A stretch of DNA of 64,000 nucleotides from Synechocystis sp. PCC 6714 (GCF_000478825.2 NZ_CP007542.1:1612001-1676000); one strand, 5' to 3'. Positions 26,437-36,003 are shown, counted from the first letter of the stretch. Notes: a model not told the origin generated them from the letters alone. Numbers and translations: made by a program.

Positions 26437-26916
26437 TTAGCGGAACATATCTTTGACATCTTCAACTAAATTGCGAGCTTGGCTTTCCGTTTGTTTAGCT
26501 TGGCCCATAATTTTGTCTTGGGAGTTATCGGTTATATTGCCCTTCATTTCCTGGGCTTTACCCTCAAGATTTTTGGCAATAGCTTTAGCTCGGCCTTTTA
26601 ATTCCGTACTTTCTTTGACATCCTCAGCGGCATTCATTGCTTGGCTTTGCACCTGTTTGGCCTTACCCATCATTTGATTTTTCGGATCGCCAGTGAGATT
26701 ACCGATCGCCTCCTGGGTTTTGCCTTCCACATCTTTGGACATGGCATTGATGCGATTCATAGTGGCAATCTGGGGTTGGGTAGAGTTGATTAATTCGGTA
26801 ATGGGCATGGTAGCCCAAGATTTTTCGGCACCAAAACTAAAGGTAACAGTAACTAACAAAATGACGGTCAAGGTTAACCGATAGTAAAAGCGACGTAATT
26901 GTTGCAAAGAAAACAT
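26437..26916 (-). CDS. Exported protein with two CsbD-like repeats
   Basis: 159 residues from ATG 26916. A membrane/signal segment (RRFYYRLTLTVILLVTVTFSFG) is followed by two CsbD-like units: VEGKTQEAIGNLTGDPKNQMMGKAKQVQSQ and LEGKAQEMKGNITDNSQDKIMGQAKQTESQ. CsbD proteins are general-stress proteins of unknown activity, usually cytoplasmic; this one looks periplasmic or membrane-tethered and duplicated. A single-domain relative is encoded at 27750-27932. Confidence 0.82.
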   Translation of the reverse strand: MFSLQQLRRFYYRLTLTVILLVTVTFSFGAEKSWATMPITELINSTQPQIATMNRINAMSKDVEGKTQEAIGNLTGDPKNQMMGKAKQVQSQAMNAAEDVKESTELKGRAKAIAKNLEGKAQEMKGNITDNSQDKIMGQAKQTESQARNLVEDVKDMFR

Positions 26917-26985
26917 GGAAAACTCCAAAATAATATTGAAATAATTGATCGAGTCTTAAAATTCGTTAGACTTTAGCCAAAATGG

Positions 26986-27618
26986 CTAAAATTGACCGTT
27001 AAAACTGGCAATGGGGCGATTACTAGTGGTGGTGATGACTGTTGTTACAGTACGGCTGGGGGCGTTGTAAATGTACCAATTATTAATGCCATGTTTATTG
27101 AAGATAGATTCAGCAAAAACAATGTCAGAACTGGTACCTTCTACCATGACCAAATAGTTGCCTTCGCTAATTTGATTACTATAAATTTCGGCCCGGTCTT
27201 CAGGAATACCAACCCCCACCAAGGCTCCCGCTAATCCCCCCGCAATGGTACCCAGTACTCCCCCAGAAACCATGCCGGCGATCGCCATTGCTGAAGTTCC
27301 CGCTAGTATCAGCGGCCCTACACCAGGGATAATCAAACCCCCCAAACCCACCAGCAAACCAGCAAATCCCCCCACCGTCACTCCGGCGATCGCCCCATCC
27401 ATTGCTTTTTCTCCCGCTTGATTATTTTGGGGATCCAAACTACCAATACTGCCCAAACGATTACTGGTATTGGCTCCAGCCATTTCAGTTTGTTGATGGA
27501 TATCCAAACCAACCACCGAAACCTGCCCCATGGCAAAATTGTTTAGTCGTAATTCCTGCAAAGCGGCTTCGGTAATTTCGTAACTAGAAAAAGTACCAAT
27601 TGCATGCTGTACTGACAT
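26986..27618 (-). CDS. General-stress protein with glycine-zipper membrane segment
   Basis: 210 residues from ATG 27618 (GAGAGAAATAATT before it). The N-terminal AIGTFSSYEITEAALQELRLNNFAMGQVSVVGLD is like the heat-induced/YflT-type domain of stress proteins. Residues ~80-145 are a glycine zipper (GAIAGVTVGGFAGLLVGLGGLIIPGVGPLILAG...GALVGVGIPEDRA). The end NYLVMVEGTSSDI..FNKHGINNWYIYNAP is the typical C-terminal fold. Role in envelope stress is inferred from family and neighbours. Confidence 0.75.
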   Translation of the reverse strand: MSVQHAIGTFSSYEITEAALQELRLNNFAMGQVSVVGLDIHQQTEMAGANTSNRLGSIGSLDPQNNQAGEKAMDGAIAGVTVGGFAGLLVGLGGLIIPGVGPLILAGTSAMAIAGMVSGGVLGTIAGGLAGALVGVGIPEDRAEIYSNQISEGNYLVMVEGTSSDIVFAESIFNKHGINNWYIYNAPSRTVTTVITTTSNRPIASFNGQF

Positions 27619-27749
27619 AATTATTTCTCTCTGATATAAGGGAAAAACAATCATCAAGAAATAGGCTTCTCGATGATTAACCATACTTATTTATGGCATT
27701 CTTAAATGACAATCAACTTAGGACTTTAAGGGGTGTGAAAAGCAGTTAA

Positions 27750-27932
27750 TTAATCAATGGCCTTTTTGACTGCATCTTTAGTGTCTTCAACGGCATGGCG
27801 AACACTAGCTTCTGCTTGTTTAGCCTTACCTTCTATTTGATCTTTTTTATCTCCAGTTAAATTACCAAGGCCTTCTTGGACTTTACCTTCAATATTTTTA
27901 GCAGTGGCTTTAGCTTTATCTTCTAAACTCAT
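27750..27932 (-). CDS. CsbD family stress protein
   Basis: 60 residues, the normal CsbD size: KAKATAKNIEGKVQEGLGNLTGDKKDQIEGKAKQ and a basic/acidic helical tail. GAGCGC/AGGAG-like site upstream. In other bacteria CsbD is under general-stress sigma control; here only its place among similar genes supports that. Confidence 0.9.
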   Translation of the reverse strand: MSLEDKAKATAKNIEGKVQEGLGNLTGDKKDQIEGKAKQAEASVRHAVEDTKDAVKKAID

Positions 27933-28148
27933 GGTGCGCTCCTGAAATTGAGTAAAAATGGTTGAAAAAATGCCTTACCTGGATTTGGCTAGCATTTTCT
28001 TCTAATATCCTGACTTTAAACCGCATATGGTTGATTTTCAGATTGATTTGATTGAATACGATAAAAATGTCAAATCAAACAATCTGTCTGTCAAAGTTGG
28101 TTTAATTAAAGTTTGCCCATAGCTTTGCTTAATCTTTTAAATGGCAAA

Positions 28149-29075
28149 CTAATTAGCAGACATTTTCGAGTTAACTTTTACGTCAATGGTTTTAACCCCT
28201 TCCATGGAGCGCAGTAAGGGCTGGATTTGGGATAGCTGTTCTGGATTAGCTACCGTGCCGCTTACTTTGACATTGCCTTGGCTAACATTAACTGACAACT
28301 GATTACCAGAAAATTGTTGATTAAATTCCAGGACAATTTCATCTTTTAGTTGACTGTCGGTTTTAGCCAGGTTGGCCGCCTGGGCATTGGATGGTGGTTG
28401 TACCGGAGCCATGGGGGCAATGGCTGGCGACTGGGGAGGGATCGGGGCGATCGCCGGGGCTGGAGTTGGTTGAACCGGAGCTTTAACGGGAGCAGCGGTG
28501 ATTTTAGTGGGTTGGGCTACTGCCGCTTTTGGCGGGGCTTTGGCCGGGGCGGCGGAGGTAGGGGCTGGAGCTTCGGTTTTAACCGTAATATTGACATCCC
28601 GGGGTTTAGATTCCACAGACTGGGCAGGATTAATATTAGTAATGGGGTTTTCTTCCACCACAGTTGGAGAATTATTTGGCTCTAGACCTGGGTTAGTTTT
28701 ATCGGTATCGGTTTGATAAATGGGGGTAGTTATCACCGTTACAGGATCGGGACTATTGGCTTGGAATAGATAGTAAGCCATGGCACCGGATATACCCACA
28801 ACCCCAGCAATAATTAAACCTACTAATAGGCTCCTAGAGACCTGTCTGTCCGCAACTTCTTCCCGCTTTAACTGCTCATTTTGACTGTTCTCCGCCACCA
28901 AAACCCCATTGGCATAACCACTTTCATAGGAGCTGGTTTGGGCATTGGAATTTTTAGCTTCAATGTGAATATTGCCTGAGGAGTCTCGATATTCCATTTG
29001 TGTAATGCCCTGGGCATCTCGATATTCCCGCTGAACAACCCAGCTAGACCTATCATTGGATTTAGAGTTAACCAT
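28149..29075 (-). CDS. Membrane-anchored BON-domain protein
   Basis: 308 residues. N-terminal cytoplasmic part with a repeat of the type REYRDAQGITQMEYRDSSGNIHIEAK; a membrane helix near residue 85 (LLVGLIIAGVVGISGAMAYYLF); a long Pro/Ala-rich linker (APAPTSAAPAKAPPKAAVAQP and so on); and a C-terminal BON domain (DSQLKDEIVLEFNQQFSGNQLSVNVSQGNVKVSGTVANPEQLSQIQPLLRSMEGVKTIDVKV). BON domains bind membranes or phospholipids. Likely spans the inner membrane with the BON domain outside. Confidence 0.85.
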   Translation of the reverse strand: MVNSKSNDRSSWVVQREYRDAQGITQMEYRDSSGNIHIEAKNSNAQTSSYESGYANGVLVAENSQNEQLKREEVADRQVSRSLLVGLIIAGVVGISGAMAYYLFQANSPDPVTVITTPIYQTDTDKTNPGLEPNNSPTVVEENPITNINPAQSVESKPRDVNITVKTEAPAPTSAAPAKAPPKAAVAQPTKITAAPVKAPVQPTPAPAIAPIPPQSPAIAPMAPVQPPSNAQAANLAKTDSQLKDEIVLEFNQQFSGNQLSVNVSQGNVKVSGTVANPEQLSQIQPLLRSMEGVKTIDVKVNSKMSAN

Positions 29076-29205
29076 TTTGTTTACTATTGACTATATTTGA
29101 CTCCGTTAATCATGACACCCGCCTGTGTGAAATCATGTTTCTTAAAGAGGTTGATTTGTTTGAATAGCTAAATTGTTAATAAAATTCACATAACTATTAA
29201 TTATA

Positions 29206-31524
29206 TTAAGTATCCAGTAATTCGCGATCTTCCATTTCTTTTTCCGATACCACCATCGTCGCTTCAATTTCTTCTCGAATGGCAGGGGTTACTTCACCGT
29301 CACTGTTTAAGCAATCAATCAATAGTTGATTGGCTTCATAATATTTCTCTAAAATTATTTCCTGTTCCGGGGTAAAGTGCCATTGTTGGTTAACATTGCG
29401 GAAGTCGGCGATCGCCTTTTTCAATTGTTCTAGCCATTCCACATAATGGGTTTCCCACCATTTATCTAAATGTTCTCGACTATGGGTATCTGGGGGAATT
29501 TGCTCCCGTAACTGTTGCAAGGATTTATAAAAGCCTGCGTCCAAAACCATTAACAACACATTACTCAGGGCTAAATGACAAACCTGAGTTTGGGCAATTT
29601 TTTGGCTTTTATCAGTGGTACATTCTAAAACTAAATTTTCCAATGCTGCATCCAAGAACAGTTCCTGGTCTAAAGTGCAAGCCAAAGTAAAATGGGCTGT
29701 GGCCTGGGGGGATTTTGCTAGGGCTAAATAAAAATCTCTTTTGGTAACAAGTTTAGGTTCATCAGCAGTTTCTGGAGATTTTTGATCACCCCATTTTAAA
29801 AAATCCTGTAAATATGGATCTTCCGCCACCAAATCATCAATCTCCTGTTTCATTAACTGCACCAAAGAGTCGGCACTCCTCAACATATCCATAGTCAACA
29901 AAAATACTTCCCGCCAATGGCGATCGGTCACATGGCTAACTAAACCTTCTAAGGATTTTTCTAAGGCCCGCAAATTATAATCCGCCACAATTGTTCGAGC
30001 CGTTAAATATTCCTGAAAAGCCAACGAGGAAAAAGAAAAAATTCCCCTAGCCCGTTCGATTAATAGACCATGCTGGGCTTCAATGGCTTTTAACATGGCT
30101 TCGCTTTCCACCTCTAATTCCTCTGGTTCCAGATTATTTCCCGGTAAAGCTCGTAAATAATCACTAATGTAATGCTCGACTACAGTTTGTTCAAAGAAAT
30201 ATTTCTCTTGCTCAAAGGTAACGGAAGCCAATTTACCCAATAATTTGATTTTATGGGGCAATGAAAAACCTTGATAAATTTCATCCCTAGCTACACCTTT
30301 GGTTTTATCCCATTTTCCTAAAAGTAAATCTATGCCTTGTTTATAAAACTCCGTCCGCTTCAGAGGAAATTTACCTTGACTTTGGAAAACCCAACAGGCT
30401 AGATGTAAAAATAAAGGGCTAACTACTAATTGCCGAAACTGCCAGTTTTCCGGTAAGTTTAGTTTTTTAATAAATTCGTCCGCTTGATTTTTTCCCGTCC
30501 TTGAGTCATTTTCCGTAAGGGCCATAAACCATTTTTGAGCAAAAGTTGCTATTTGGGTTTGGGTGAAAGGGGTAATTTCTACATCGGTAAAACTGTGCAA
30601 TTGCAACTCTTGGGCGGCGGTGCGACAGGACACCACAAAGCGATTCTTATAATATTGCTCACAAAACTTACGAATTTCTTTTAACACGTCGAAAATATCA
30701 TCTTCCAACACTTCATCCAAACCATCGAATAACAGTAACAGCCTTCCTTCCTTCAACAGTTTTTTTAGAATTGAGCTATTAGTTATGCCTCCCCTATGGA
30801 ATTTGTGGCCAATGTAATAGGTTAGACTAAATTTATCTCTCTCCCTAGAATTCTCTGCAAATTCCTTTAGAAAAATAAATACGGGTATCAAGTGGGGCGC
30901 AAATTCTCCTTGATTACATTGGATGGCTAAATGTTTTAAAAAAGTTGTTTTCCCCACCCCTGGACGACCCAATACCTTAAGTTTAGTTTGGGTTTTCGCC
31001 AATTCCATGCCAGAAATGGATTGTTGCTCTCCATTCCCTAATCCCACTTGATCAAAGTTTTTACGATCAAGATTTTTCAGGTCAGCGATCGCCAAATATT
31101 GTTGACTAGTAATTTTCTTTAAAATATTGACATCAATATAAATGTCATTAATATTGACAGGGTGACTAATATCTAAAAGTTGTAAAATTCCACATTGATT
31201 GGCAACGGTTTCCCGCAATTGGGCACGGGTTTGTTCCACCAAGATTTCAATATCAAGGGTAACAGGTGAACTTTTTTCCCCGGGTATAGGAAATTCCGCT
31301 GGGGGATTATGGGCAATTTCCCGCCATTCCAAACCTAAAATTGAACAGAGTTCCATAAATATTTGGCGATCAACCGGTTGCCCAGTGAAAAAACGCCATA
31401 CTGGCTGACGGGTTTTCAGATTAACTTCGGCCGCTAAATTCTCTTGGGTCCAACCTTTGAGCGCAAAAGATCTTTTCGCCTGTTGAATGCCAGAAGGGGA
31501 AGCCTGGAGTGATCGTTTGACCAT
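29206..31524 (-). CDS. HTH-NACHT STAND-type NTPase
   Basis: 772 residues from ATG at 31524. N-terminal XRE-like helix-turn-helix (KGWTQENLAAEVNLKTRQPVWRFFTGQ, ~23-50), then NDIYIDVNILKKIT (~126), the NACHT ATPase with P-loop GRPGVGKTT (186-194) and Walker B LLLLFDGLDE (262-271), RFVVSCRTA sensor region, and a helical C-terminus with FSSLAFQEYLTARTI. This is a common cyanobacterial signalling ATPase type, and NACHT ATPases include anti-phage proteins in bacteria. No effector nuclease domain is visible; output may be through the HTH. It is the gene nearest the right duplication edge. Confidence 0.85.
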   Translation of the reverse strand: MVKRSLQASPSGIQQAKRSFALKGWTQENLAAEVNLKTRQPVWRFFTGQPVDRQIFMELCSILGLEWREIAHNPPAEFPIPGEKSSPVTLDIEILVEQTRAQLRETVANQCGILQLLDISHPVNINDIYIDVNILKKITSQQYLAIADLKNLDRKNFDQVGLGNGEQQSISGMELAKTQTKLKVLGRPGVGKTTFLKHLAIQCNQGEFAPHLIPVFIFLKEFAENSRERDKFSLTYYIGHKFHRGGITNSSILKKLLKEGRLLLLFDGLDEVLEDDIFDVLKEIRKFCEQYYKNRFVVSCRTAAQELQLHSFTDVEITPFTQTQIATFAQKWFMALTENDSRTGKNQADEFIKKLNLPENWQFRQLVVSPLFLHLACWVFQSQGKFPLKRTEFYKQGIDLLLGKWDKTKGVARDEIYQGFSLPHKIKLLGKLASVTFEQEKYFFEQTVVEHYISDYLRALPGNNLEPEELEVESEAMLKAIEAQHGLLIERARGIFSFSSLAFQEYLTARTIVADYNLRALEKSLEGLVSHVTDRHWREVFLLTMDMLRSADSLVQLMKQEIDDLVAEDPYLQDFLKWGDQKSPETADEPKLVTKRDFYLALAKSPQATAHFTLACTLDQELFLDAALENLVLECTTDKSQKIAQTQVCHLALSNVLLMVLDAGFYKSLQQLREQIPPDTHSREHLDKWWETHYVEWLEQLKKAIADFRNVNQQWHFTPEQEIILEKYYEANQLLIDCLNSDGEVTPAIREEIEATMVVSEKEMEDRELLDT

Positions 31525-31551
31525 AGGTCGAAAAAGCCCCGCGAGAACCAA

Positions 31552-31909
31552 GCGTTATGGTTTATTTAGTTGCACAAAATTAACAAAACCTGGAAGAATC
31601 AACCTAATATTTTTGCTAAAAATATTTCCTAGGAGAAAAGCCATTTTTTGTCAAAAAGTCCGACTATTCTAAGTTCGCTTGTCTAATATACTCAAGAATT
31701 ATCAAACTGTCTAGCCGCAATCGTACATAACTTGACGGATTCGTAAAAAGTTATTAATTTCCTGAATAAATCCCTTGGCAATTAGGTTTTCTAGGATGGG
31801 ATAGACGAGCCAAAATGGATATGAACGCTAATTTTAATTTCCACTTTTTGTAACCCGTTCCCCTCGGTAAGCCCCCACAGCGGTTTCGACCCGTTCATTG
31901 GCCTCATCT
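31552..31909. other. Gene-free junction with apparent coding remnants
   Basis: About 360 bp. On the minus strand two short, coding-like stretches occur in different frames: one encodes DEANERVETAVGAYRGERV before a stop, and one at about 31711-31830 encodes WLVYPILENLIAKGFIQEINNFLRIRQVMYDCG then TAG. Together they look like the broken 3' end of a lost gene at the right edge of the island. No database name can be given. Confidence 0.4.
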
Positions 31910-32165
31910 AATCCCTGGAGCGACTGGGCCCCTGAGCCCCACCGATGAGGAACGGCCTGTGCTTACTAGCCTCTTGGAACAGCAGTGGGAAGGAAAATAT
32001 GTGCTGACCTTAAGTTTTGATTCTCCCTTTATTAGCCTCGAAACCTGGCAAGAAAAACAGGAAAAAATTGCCAAGTTTTTCGGCCCAGACCTGGAGGTTA
32101 ACATCAGTCAGCCCCAGGAAAAAGTGGTGCTGATCAACCTAATTTCCCAATTAGCCCTCCCGTAA
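31910..32165 (+). pseudogene. Truncated DUF2854 gene, C-terminal part only
   Basis: Repeats the 3' half of the gene at 21410-21964, encoding [21 protein letters not shown] and on to LISQLALP. It lacks both membrane segments and a proper start, and has a 2-base difference at its left edge that breaks the frame. Its end overlaps acs as in the full copy. Confidence 0.88.
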
Positions 32166-32406
32166 TTTATCCAGTACCGAACGATCTTCCAGGGTAGAAG
32201 TATCCCCAGAAATTTCCTGCCCCGATGCTAAACTCCGCAACAAACGACGCATTATTTTGCCCGAACGGGTTTTGGGTAACACATCGGTGAAACGGATCTC
32301 CGCTGGCCTGGCGATCGCCCCAATTTCTGCGGTGACGTGCTTGATCAAATCTTGTTTCAACTCTTCACTGGGTTCGGCGTTACCTTCTAGGGACACAAAG
32401 GCGAAA
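31910..32406. repeat. Right copy of the duplication spanning DUF2854 and acs 3' ends
   Basis: Counterpart of 21711-22205 in direct orientation. It continues without a break into the full acs gene on its right, whereas the left copy continues into the full DUF2854 gene on its left. This is the arrangement expected from a single crossover with a circular molecule. Confidence 0.9.
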
Positions 32407-34112
32407 ATTGCCTCTCCGGTCAATTCATCGGGGCGACCCACCACCGCCGCTTCCGCCACTAGAGGATGGGAAACCAAAGCGGATTCGATTTCCATGGTGC
32501 CTAAACGGTGACCGGAAACGTTAATCACATCATCCACCCGACCCATCACCCAAAAATAACCATCCTTATCCCGGCGGGCCCCATCTCCGGCAAAGTAGAA
32601 ATACTGCTTTCCCTTTGGTTGAATATGTTCCCAATAGGTATGGCGGAAACGATTGGTGTCGCCGTACACGTCCCGGATCATGCTAGGCCAAGGTTGTTTA
32701 ATGACTAAAAAGCCCCCCTGGTCTGACCCGACGGGGTTCCCCTCCAGGTCTACAATATCGGCCACAATGCCTGGGAAGGGTCGAGTGCAAGAACCCGGTT
32801 TGGTGGGGATAGCTCCTGGTAAGGGGGTGAGCATAATGCCGCCGGTTTCCGTTTGCCACCAGGTGTCGACAATGGGACATTTACCGCCGCCAATGACCCG
32901 CTGATACCACATCCAAGCTTCGGGATTGATCGGTTCCCCCACAGTGCCCAGTAAACGGAGAGATGATAAATCCCTAGCGTTGGGGATTGCTTCCCCCATG
33001 CGAATAAATGCTCGGATAGCAGTGGGAGCAGTGTAGAAAATATTCACCCCATATTTTTCAATTACGTCCCAAAAACAACCGGGATTGGAGGGACGGGGCA
33101 CTCCTTCATACATTACCGTGGTGGCCCCGTTGGAGAGGGGCCCATAGACAATGTAGCTATGGCCGGTAATCCAACCCACATCGGCAGTACACCAATAAAC
33201 GTCCGTATCTTTGAGGTCAAAGATCCATTTGGTGGTCATGTGGGTGTAAAGGTTGTAGCCCCCCGTGGTGTGGACTACCCCTTTCGGCTTTCCCGTACTG
33301 CCGGAAGTATAGAGAATGAACAGCATATCTTCACTTTCCATCGGCTCCGCTGGGCAATGGGCTGATTGTTGCGGCTTTAGCTCATGCCACCAATGGTCCC
33401 GCCCGCCTGTCATGGTCACATCGGCCTTTGTCCTTTGCACCACAATCACGTTTTCTACGCTGGGGGCACCGTGTTCCAGGGCCTTATCCACTTCTTGTTT
33501 GAGGGCGATCGCCTTATCTTTTCGGAAACCACCGTCGGCAGTGATGACCAATTTAGCTTCCGCATCCACTAACCGATCCCGCAGAGCTTCCGCACTAAAT
33601 CCACCAAAGACCACGCTATGGGGCGCACCGATACGAGCACAGGCCAACATGGCGATCGCCGCTTCGGGAATCATGGGTAGATAAATGGCCACCCGATCGC
33701 CTTTTTGCACCCCCAAACTTTTCAGAGCATTGGCAAACTGACAAACTTCCCGATGTAGTTCCCCATAGGTAATTACCCGGGAATCCCCCGGTTCCCCCTC
33801 CCAAATAATGGCTGCCTTATTACGCCGCCAGGTAGTTAAGTGCCGATCCAAACAGTTATGGGAAATATTTAACTGACCCCCCACAAACCATTTCGCAAAG
33901 GGAGGTTGCCAATCCAAAACCCGGTCCCATTTTTTAAACCAATGTAATTCCTGCTCCGCTAGCTCGCCCCAAAACTTCTCCGGATTGCTTGCCGCCCGGC
34001 TGTAAAGTTGCTCATACTCCCGCCCACTACGCACATAGGCCCGTTCACTAAACTCGGTGGGGGGATTAAAGAGTCGTTCTTCCTGCAGGATGGATTCAAT
34101 GGTATCTGACAT
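32151..34112 (-). CDS. acs: Acetyl-CoA synthetase (AMP-forming)
   Basis: 653 residues, normal for Acs. Converts acetate, ATP and CoA to acetyl-CoA. Visible: [16 protein letters not shown] near residue 75, the AMP-binding loop [20 protein letters not shown] (~250), WWQTETGG (~420), [33 protein letters not shown] (~515) and [11 protein letters not shown] with the regulatory lysine near the C-terminus. The gene ends inside the right duplication copy and overlaps the DUF2854 fragment. PCC 6803 has the same gene near desC. Confidence 0.97.
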   Translation of the reverse strand: MSDTIESILQEERLFNPPTEFSERAYVRSGREYEQLYSRAASNPEKFWGELAEQELHWFKKWDRVLDWQPPFAKWFVGGQLNISHNCLDRHLTTWRRNKAAIIWEGEPGDSRVITYGELHREVCQFANALKSLGVQKGDRVAIYLPMIPEAAIAMLACARIGAPHSVVFGGFSAEALRDRLVDAEAKLVITADGGFRKDKAIALKQEVDKALEHGAPSVENVIVVQRTKADVTMTGGRDHWWHELKPQQSAHCPAEPMESEDMLFILYTSGSTGKPKGVVHTTGGYNLYTHMTTKWIFDLKDTDVYWCTADVGWITGHSYIVYGPLSNGATTVMYEGVPRPSNPGCFWDVIEKYGVNIFYTAPTAIRAFIRMGEAIPNARDLSSLRLLGTVGEPINPEAWMWYQRVIGGGKCPIVDTWWQTETGGIMLTPLPGAIPTKPGSCTRPFPGIVADIVDLEGNPVGSDQGGFLVIKQPWPSMIRDVYGDTNRFRHTYWEHIQPKGKQYFYFAGDGARRDKDGYFWVMGRVDDVINVSGHRLGTMEIESALVSHPLVAEAAVVGRPDELTGEAIFAFVSLEGNAEPSEELKQDLIKHVTAEIGAIARPAEIRFTDVLPKTRSGKIMRRLLRSLASGQEISGDTSTLEDRSVLDKLREG

Positions 34113-34367
34113 GGTTCTCCGTCAAAGTCTTTAATGGCTTGGGCCCAACGTTGATGATTGTCGCAAAAATTTTTGCCCTTTCTCCGGATTTGTAACTTTT
34201 TGTATTTCTTTGCCTCTGCTGTTTACCCTGGGGGCGGCCTAGGATAGAAGAAGGAAACCAGTATTGATCAGAGGTGGTTGGACAGTGGGGAAGAAAGATT
34301 AAGAAAACATCAGACCGTTCATACACGGCCCATCAGTCCATAGCTCATCTACTCGGAGGATTAACCC

Positions 34368-34736
34368 ATGGAACGGAAACACCTACTCACAGCGATCGCC
34401 ATCCTTGGTCTTGTGGCCAGTTTTACCCCCGGCGCCAACGCCCAATTTCGTAACTACAATCGCTACAGCAATTACAACAACTACAATAACCCTGGCGATC
34501 GGATTGGTACCCCAGGCTTTAGCCAGCCGATTTTTATGCCCAATCGCAAGAATAGCTATCCTAGCGGTTACTACAAAGACTACAACCGCAATTACCGGGG
34601 CAACGACGAATTAACCATCATCAATGGAGGCAACAACTGCATTAACTGTCGGGTGGACGGTTGGGGTCGCCGGGGCAATAATAGCAATAATAATTGGCAC
34701 CATCAACGCCATGGCCAGGATTATTTCTACTACTAA
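34368..34736 (+). CDS. Small exported Asn/Tyr/Gly-rich protein
   Basis: 122 residues after a strong ribosome site (GGAGGA). Signal peptide HLLTAIAILGLVASFTPGANA. The mature part is rich in N, Y, R and G (FRNYNRYSNYNNYNNPGD, YKDYNRNYRGND), has one C-x2-C pair (NCINC) and ends QDYFYY. No domain is recognised; such composition suggests a disordered surface or matrix protein. Confidence 0.7.
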   Translation: MERKHLLTAIAILGLVASFTPGANAQFRNYNRYSNYNNYNNPGDRIGTPGFSQPIFMPNRKNSYPSGYYKDYNRNYRGNDELTIINGGNNCINCRVDGWGRRGNNSNNNWHHQRHGQDYFYY

Positions 34737-34755
34737 TATTCCCGTTGGTTATTGG

Positions 34756-34794
34756 CAAAAAAAACCCTGCCCAACTTCAATGAAGTCAACAGGG
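34756..34794 (-). terminator. Rho-independent terminator of desC
   Basis: Read on the minus strand, the stem CCCTG (34790-34794) pairs with CAGGG (34765-34769), with an inner ACTTC/GAAGT stem and AAT/ATT loop, and is followed by a run of eight T. It lies about 140 bp after the desC stop and is oriented for it. It could also act weakly on the converging gene at 34368-34736. Confidence 0.75.
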
Positions 34795-34935
34795 AAATGA
34801 ATACTTCTGAAAAAGTTTAAAGGTTAGAGCCCGTTTTACAAGCTACGATCCACCTCCCAAATACCCTCACTAAAGCTCTAGCAAGTTGGGGGCATTTCAA
34901 ACAAGTTCCTACGGGCAGTTTGTTCAAAGTGTTAC

Positions 34936-35781
34936 TCAGGCCTTGTTGGGCAACGCCGTCTCCGGTGGTAACTTGATGTCTTTAGCTAAGCCTAGGAATG
35001 ACAAGGCCTTGATGGTCATCCAAGTTAAATCCACTTCCCACCATTGCAAACCATGGCGAGCGGAGTACTGATAAGCATGGTGATTATTGTGCCAACCTTC
35101 ACCGAAAGTTAACAATGCTACCCACCAACAATTGCGGGAATAATCATTGGACTCGTGGCTGACGTAACCAAATTTGTGCGTTGCACTGTTGACAAACCAA
35201 GTGAAGTGGAAAACAAACACGAGGCGGACAAAAATGCCCCAAATAACGAAGGGCCAGCCCCCCAAAGCAAATAAGATCAAGCCTAGGGCGACCTGGATAA
35301 GAATTAGATTATTCTGGCAAAACTGATAAAACCTATCGTCTTGGATATCCTTTGTGTAGCGGGGAATATCTTGCTTAGCGGGAATTTCAAACATCATCCA
35401 GCCGATGTGACTCCACCAAAAACCTTTGTTGGAATCGTGGGGATCCGGGGCAGTGTCAGAAAACTTGTGGTGCATACGGTGTAAACCAACCCACTCAAAT
35501 ACTCCCCCCTGACAGGCTAGGGTGCCACAGAGAACTAGCACGTACTCCAGCCATTTTGGAGTGGTAAAACTGCGGTGGGAAATGCAACGGTGAAAACCCA
35601 AGGTGATGCCAACGCCACCGGTAATGACATAGAGCAAGAAAGCTACCCCCACTGCTTTCCAGCTAAAAAATTGGGGCAGGAAAGCCAACAGGGCCACCAG
35701 GTGAATAGAGGTGAAGAAAAAGATCACAGTCCAAGCTGGAGTCAACTTGGGATTGGAATCGTTGGGAAGAGCAGCAGTCAT
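34936..35781 (-). CDS. desC: Delta-9 acyl-lipid desaturase
   Basis: 281 residues. Places the first double bond (delta 9) in C18 acyl chains of membrane lipids, using ferredoxin. The three histidine boxes are HRCISH (64-69), HRMHH (101-105) and HNNHH (231-235), with flanking membrane helices (VAFLLYVITGGVGITLGF, LILIQVALGLILFALGG). Divergent from the next gene across about 220 bp. Followed by a terminator at 34756-34794. Confidence 0.96.
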   Translation of the reverse strand: MTAALPNDSNPKLTPAWTVIFFFTSIHLVALLAFLPQFFSWKAVGVAFLLYVITGGVGITLGFHRCISHRSFTTPKWLEYVLVLCGTLACQGGVFEWVGLHRMHHKFSDTAPDPHDSNKGFWWSHIGWMMFEIPAKQDIPRYTKDIQDDRFYQFCQNNLILIQVALGLILFALGGWPFVIWGIFVRLVFVFHFTWFVNSATHKFGYVSHESNDYSRNCWWVALLTFGEGWHNNHHAYQYSARHGLQWWEVDLTWMTIKALSFLGLAKDIKLPPETALPNKA

Positions 35782-36003
35782 GAAAAAAACCTAACGAAAA
35801 AACGGAATAATTGGCGCTTGCTAGAAACGATTAAACTATTGTAAAAAAGTTTGCTTAAATATAGTTATTCAATGTTTAATGGGTTTAACATCGCCGGGGT
35901 TCCCCAATCTTTAGAAGATAATCACGTTGATAATTATCCTTAGGGATTGGAAGATAGTTTAAGGGGAATTCCCAAACAAAATCAAAACTTAAATAATGTC
36001 TTA

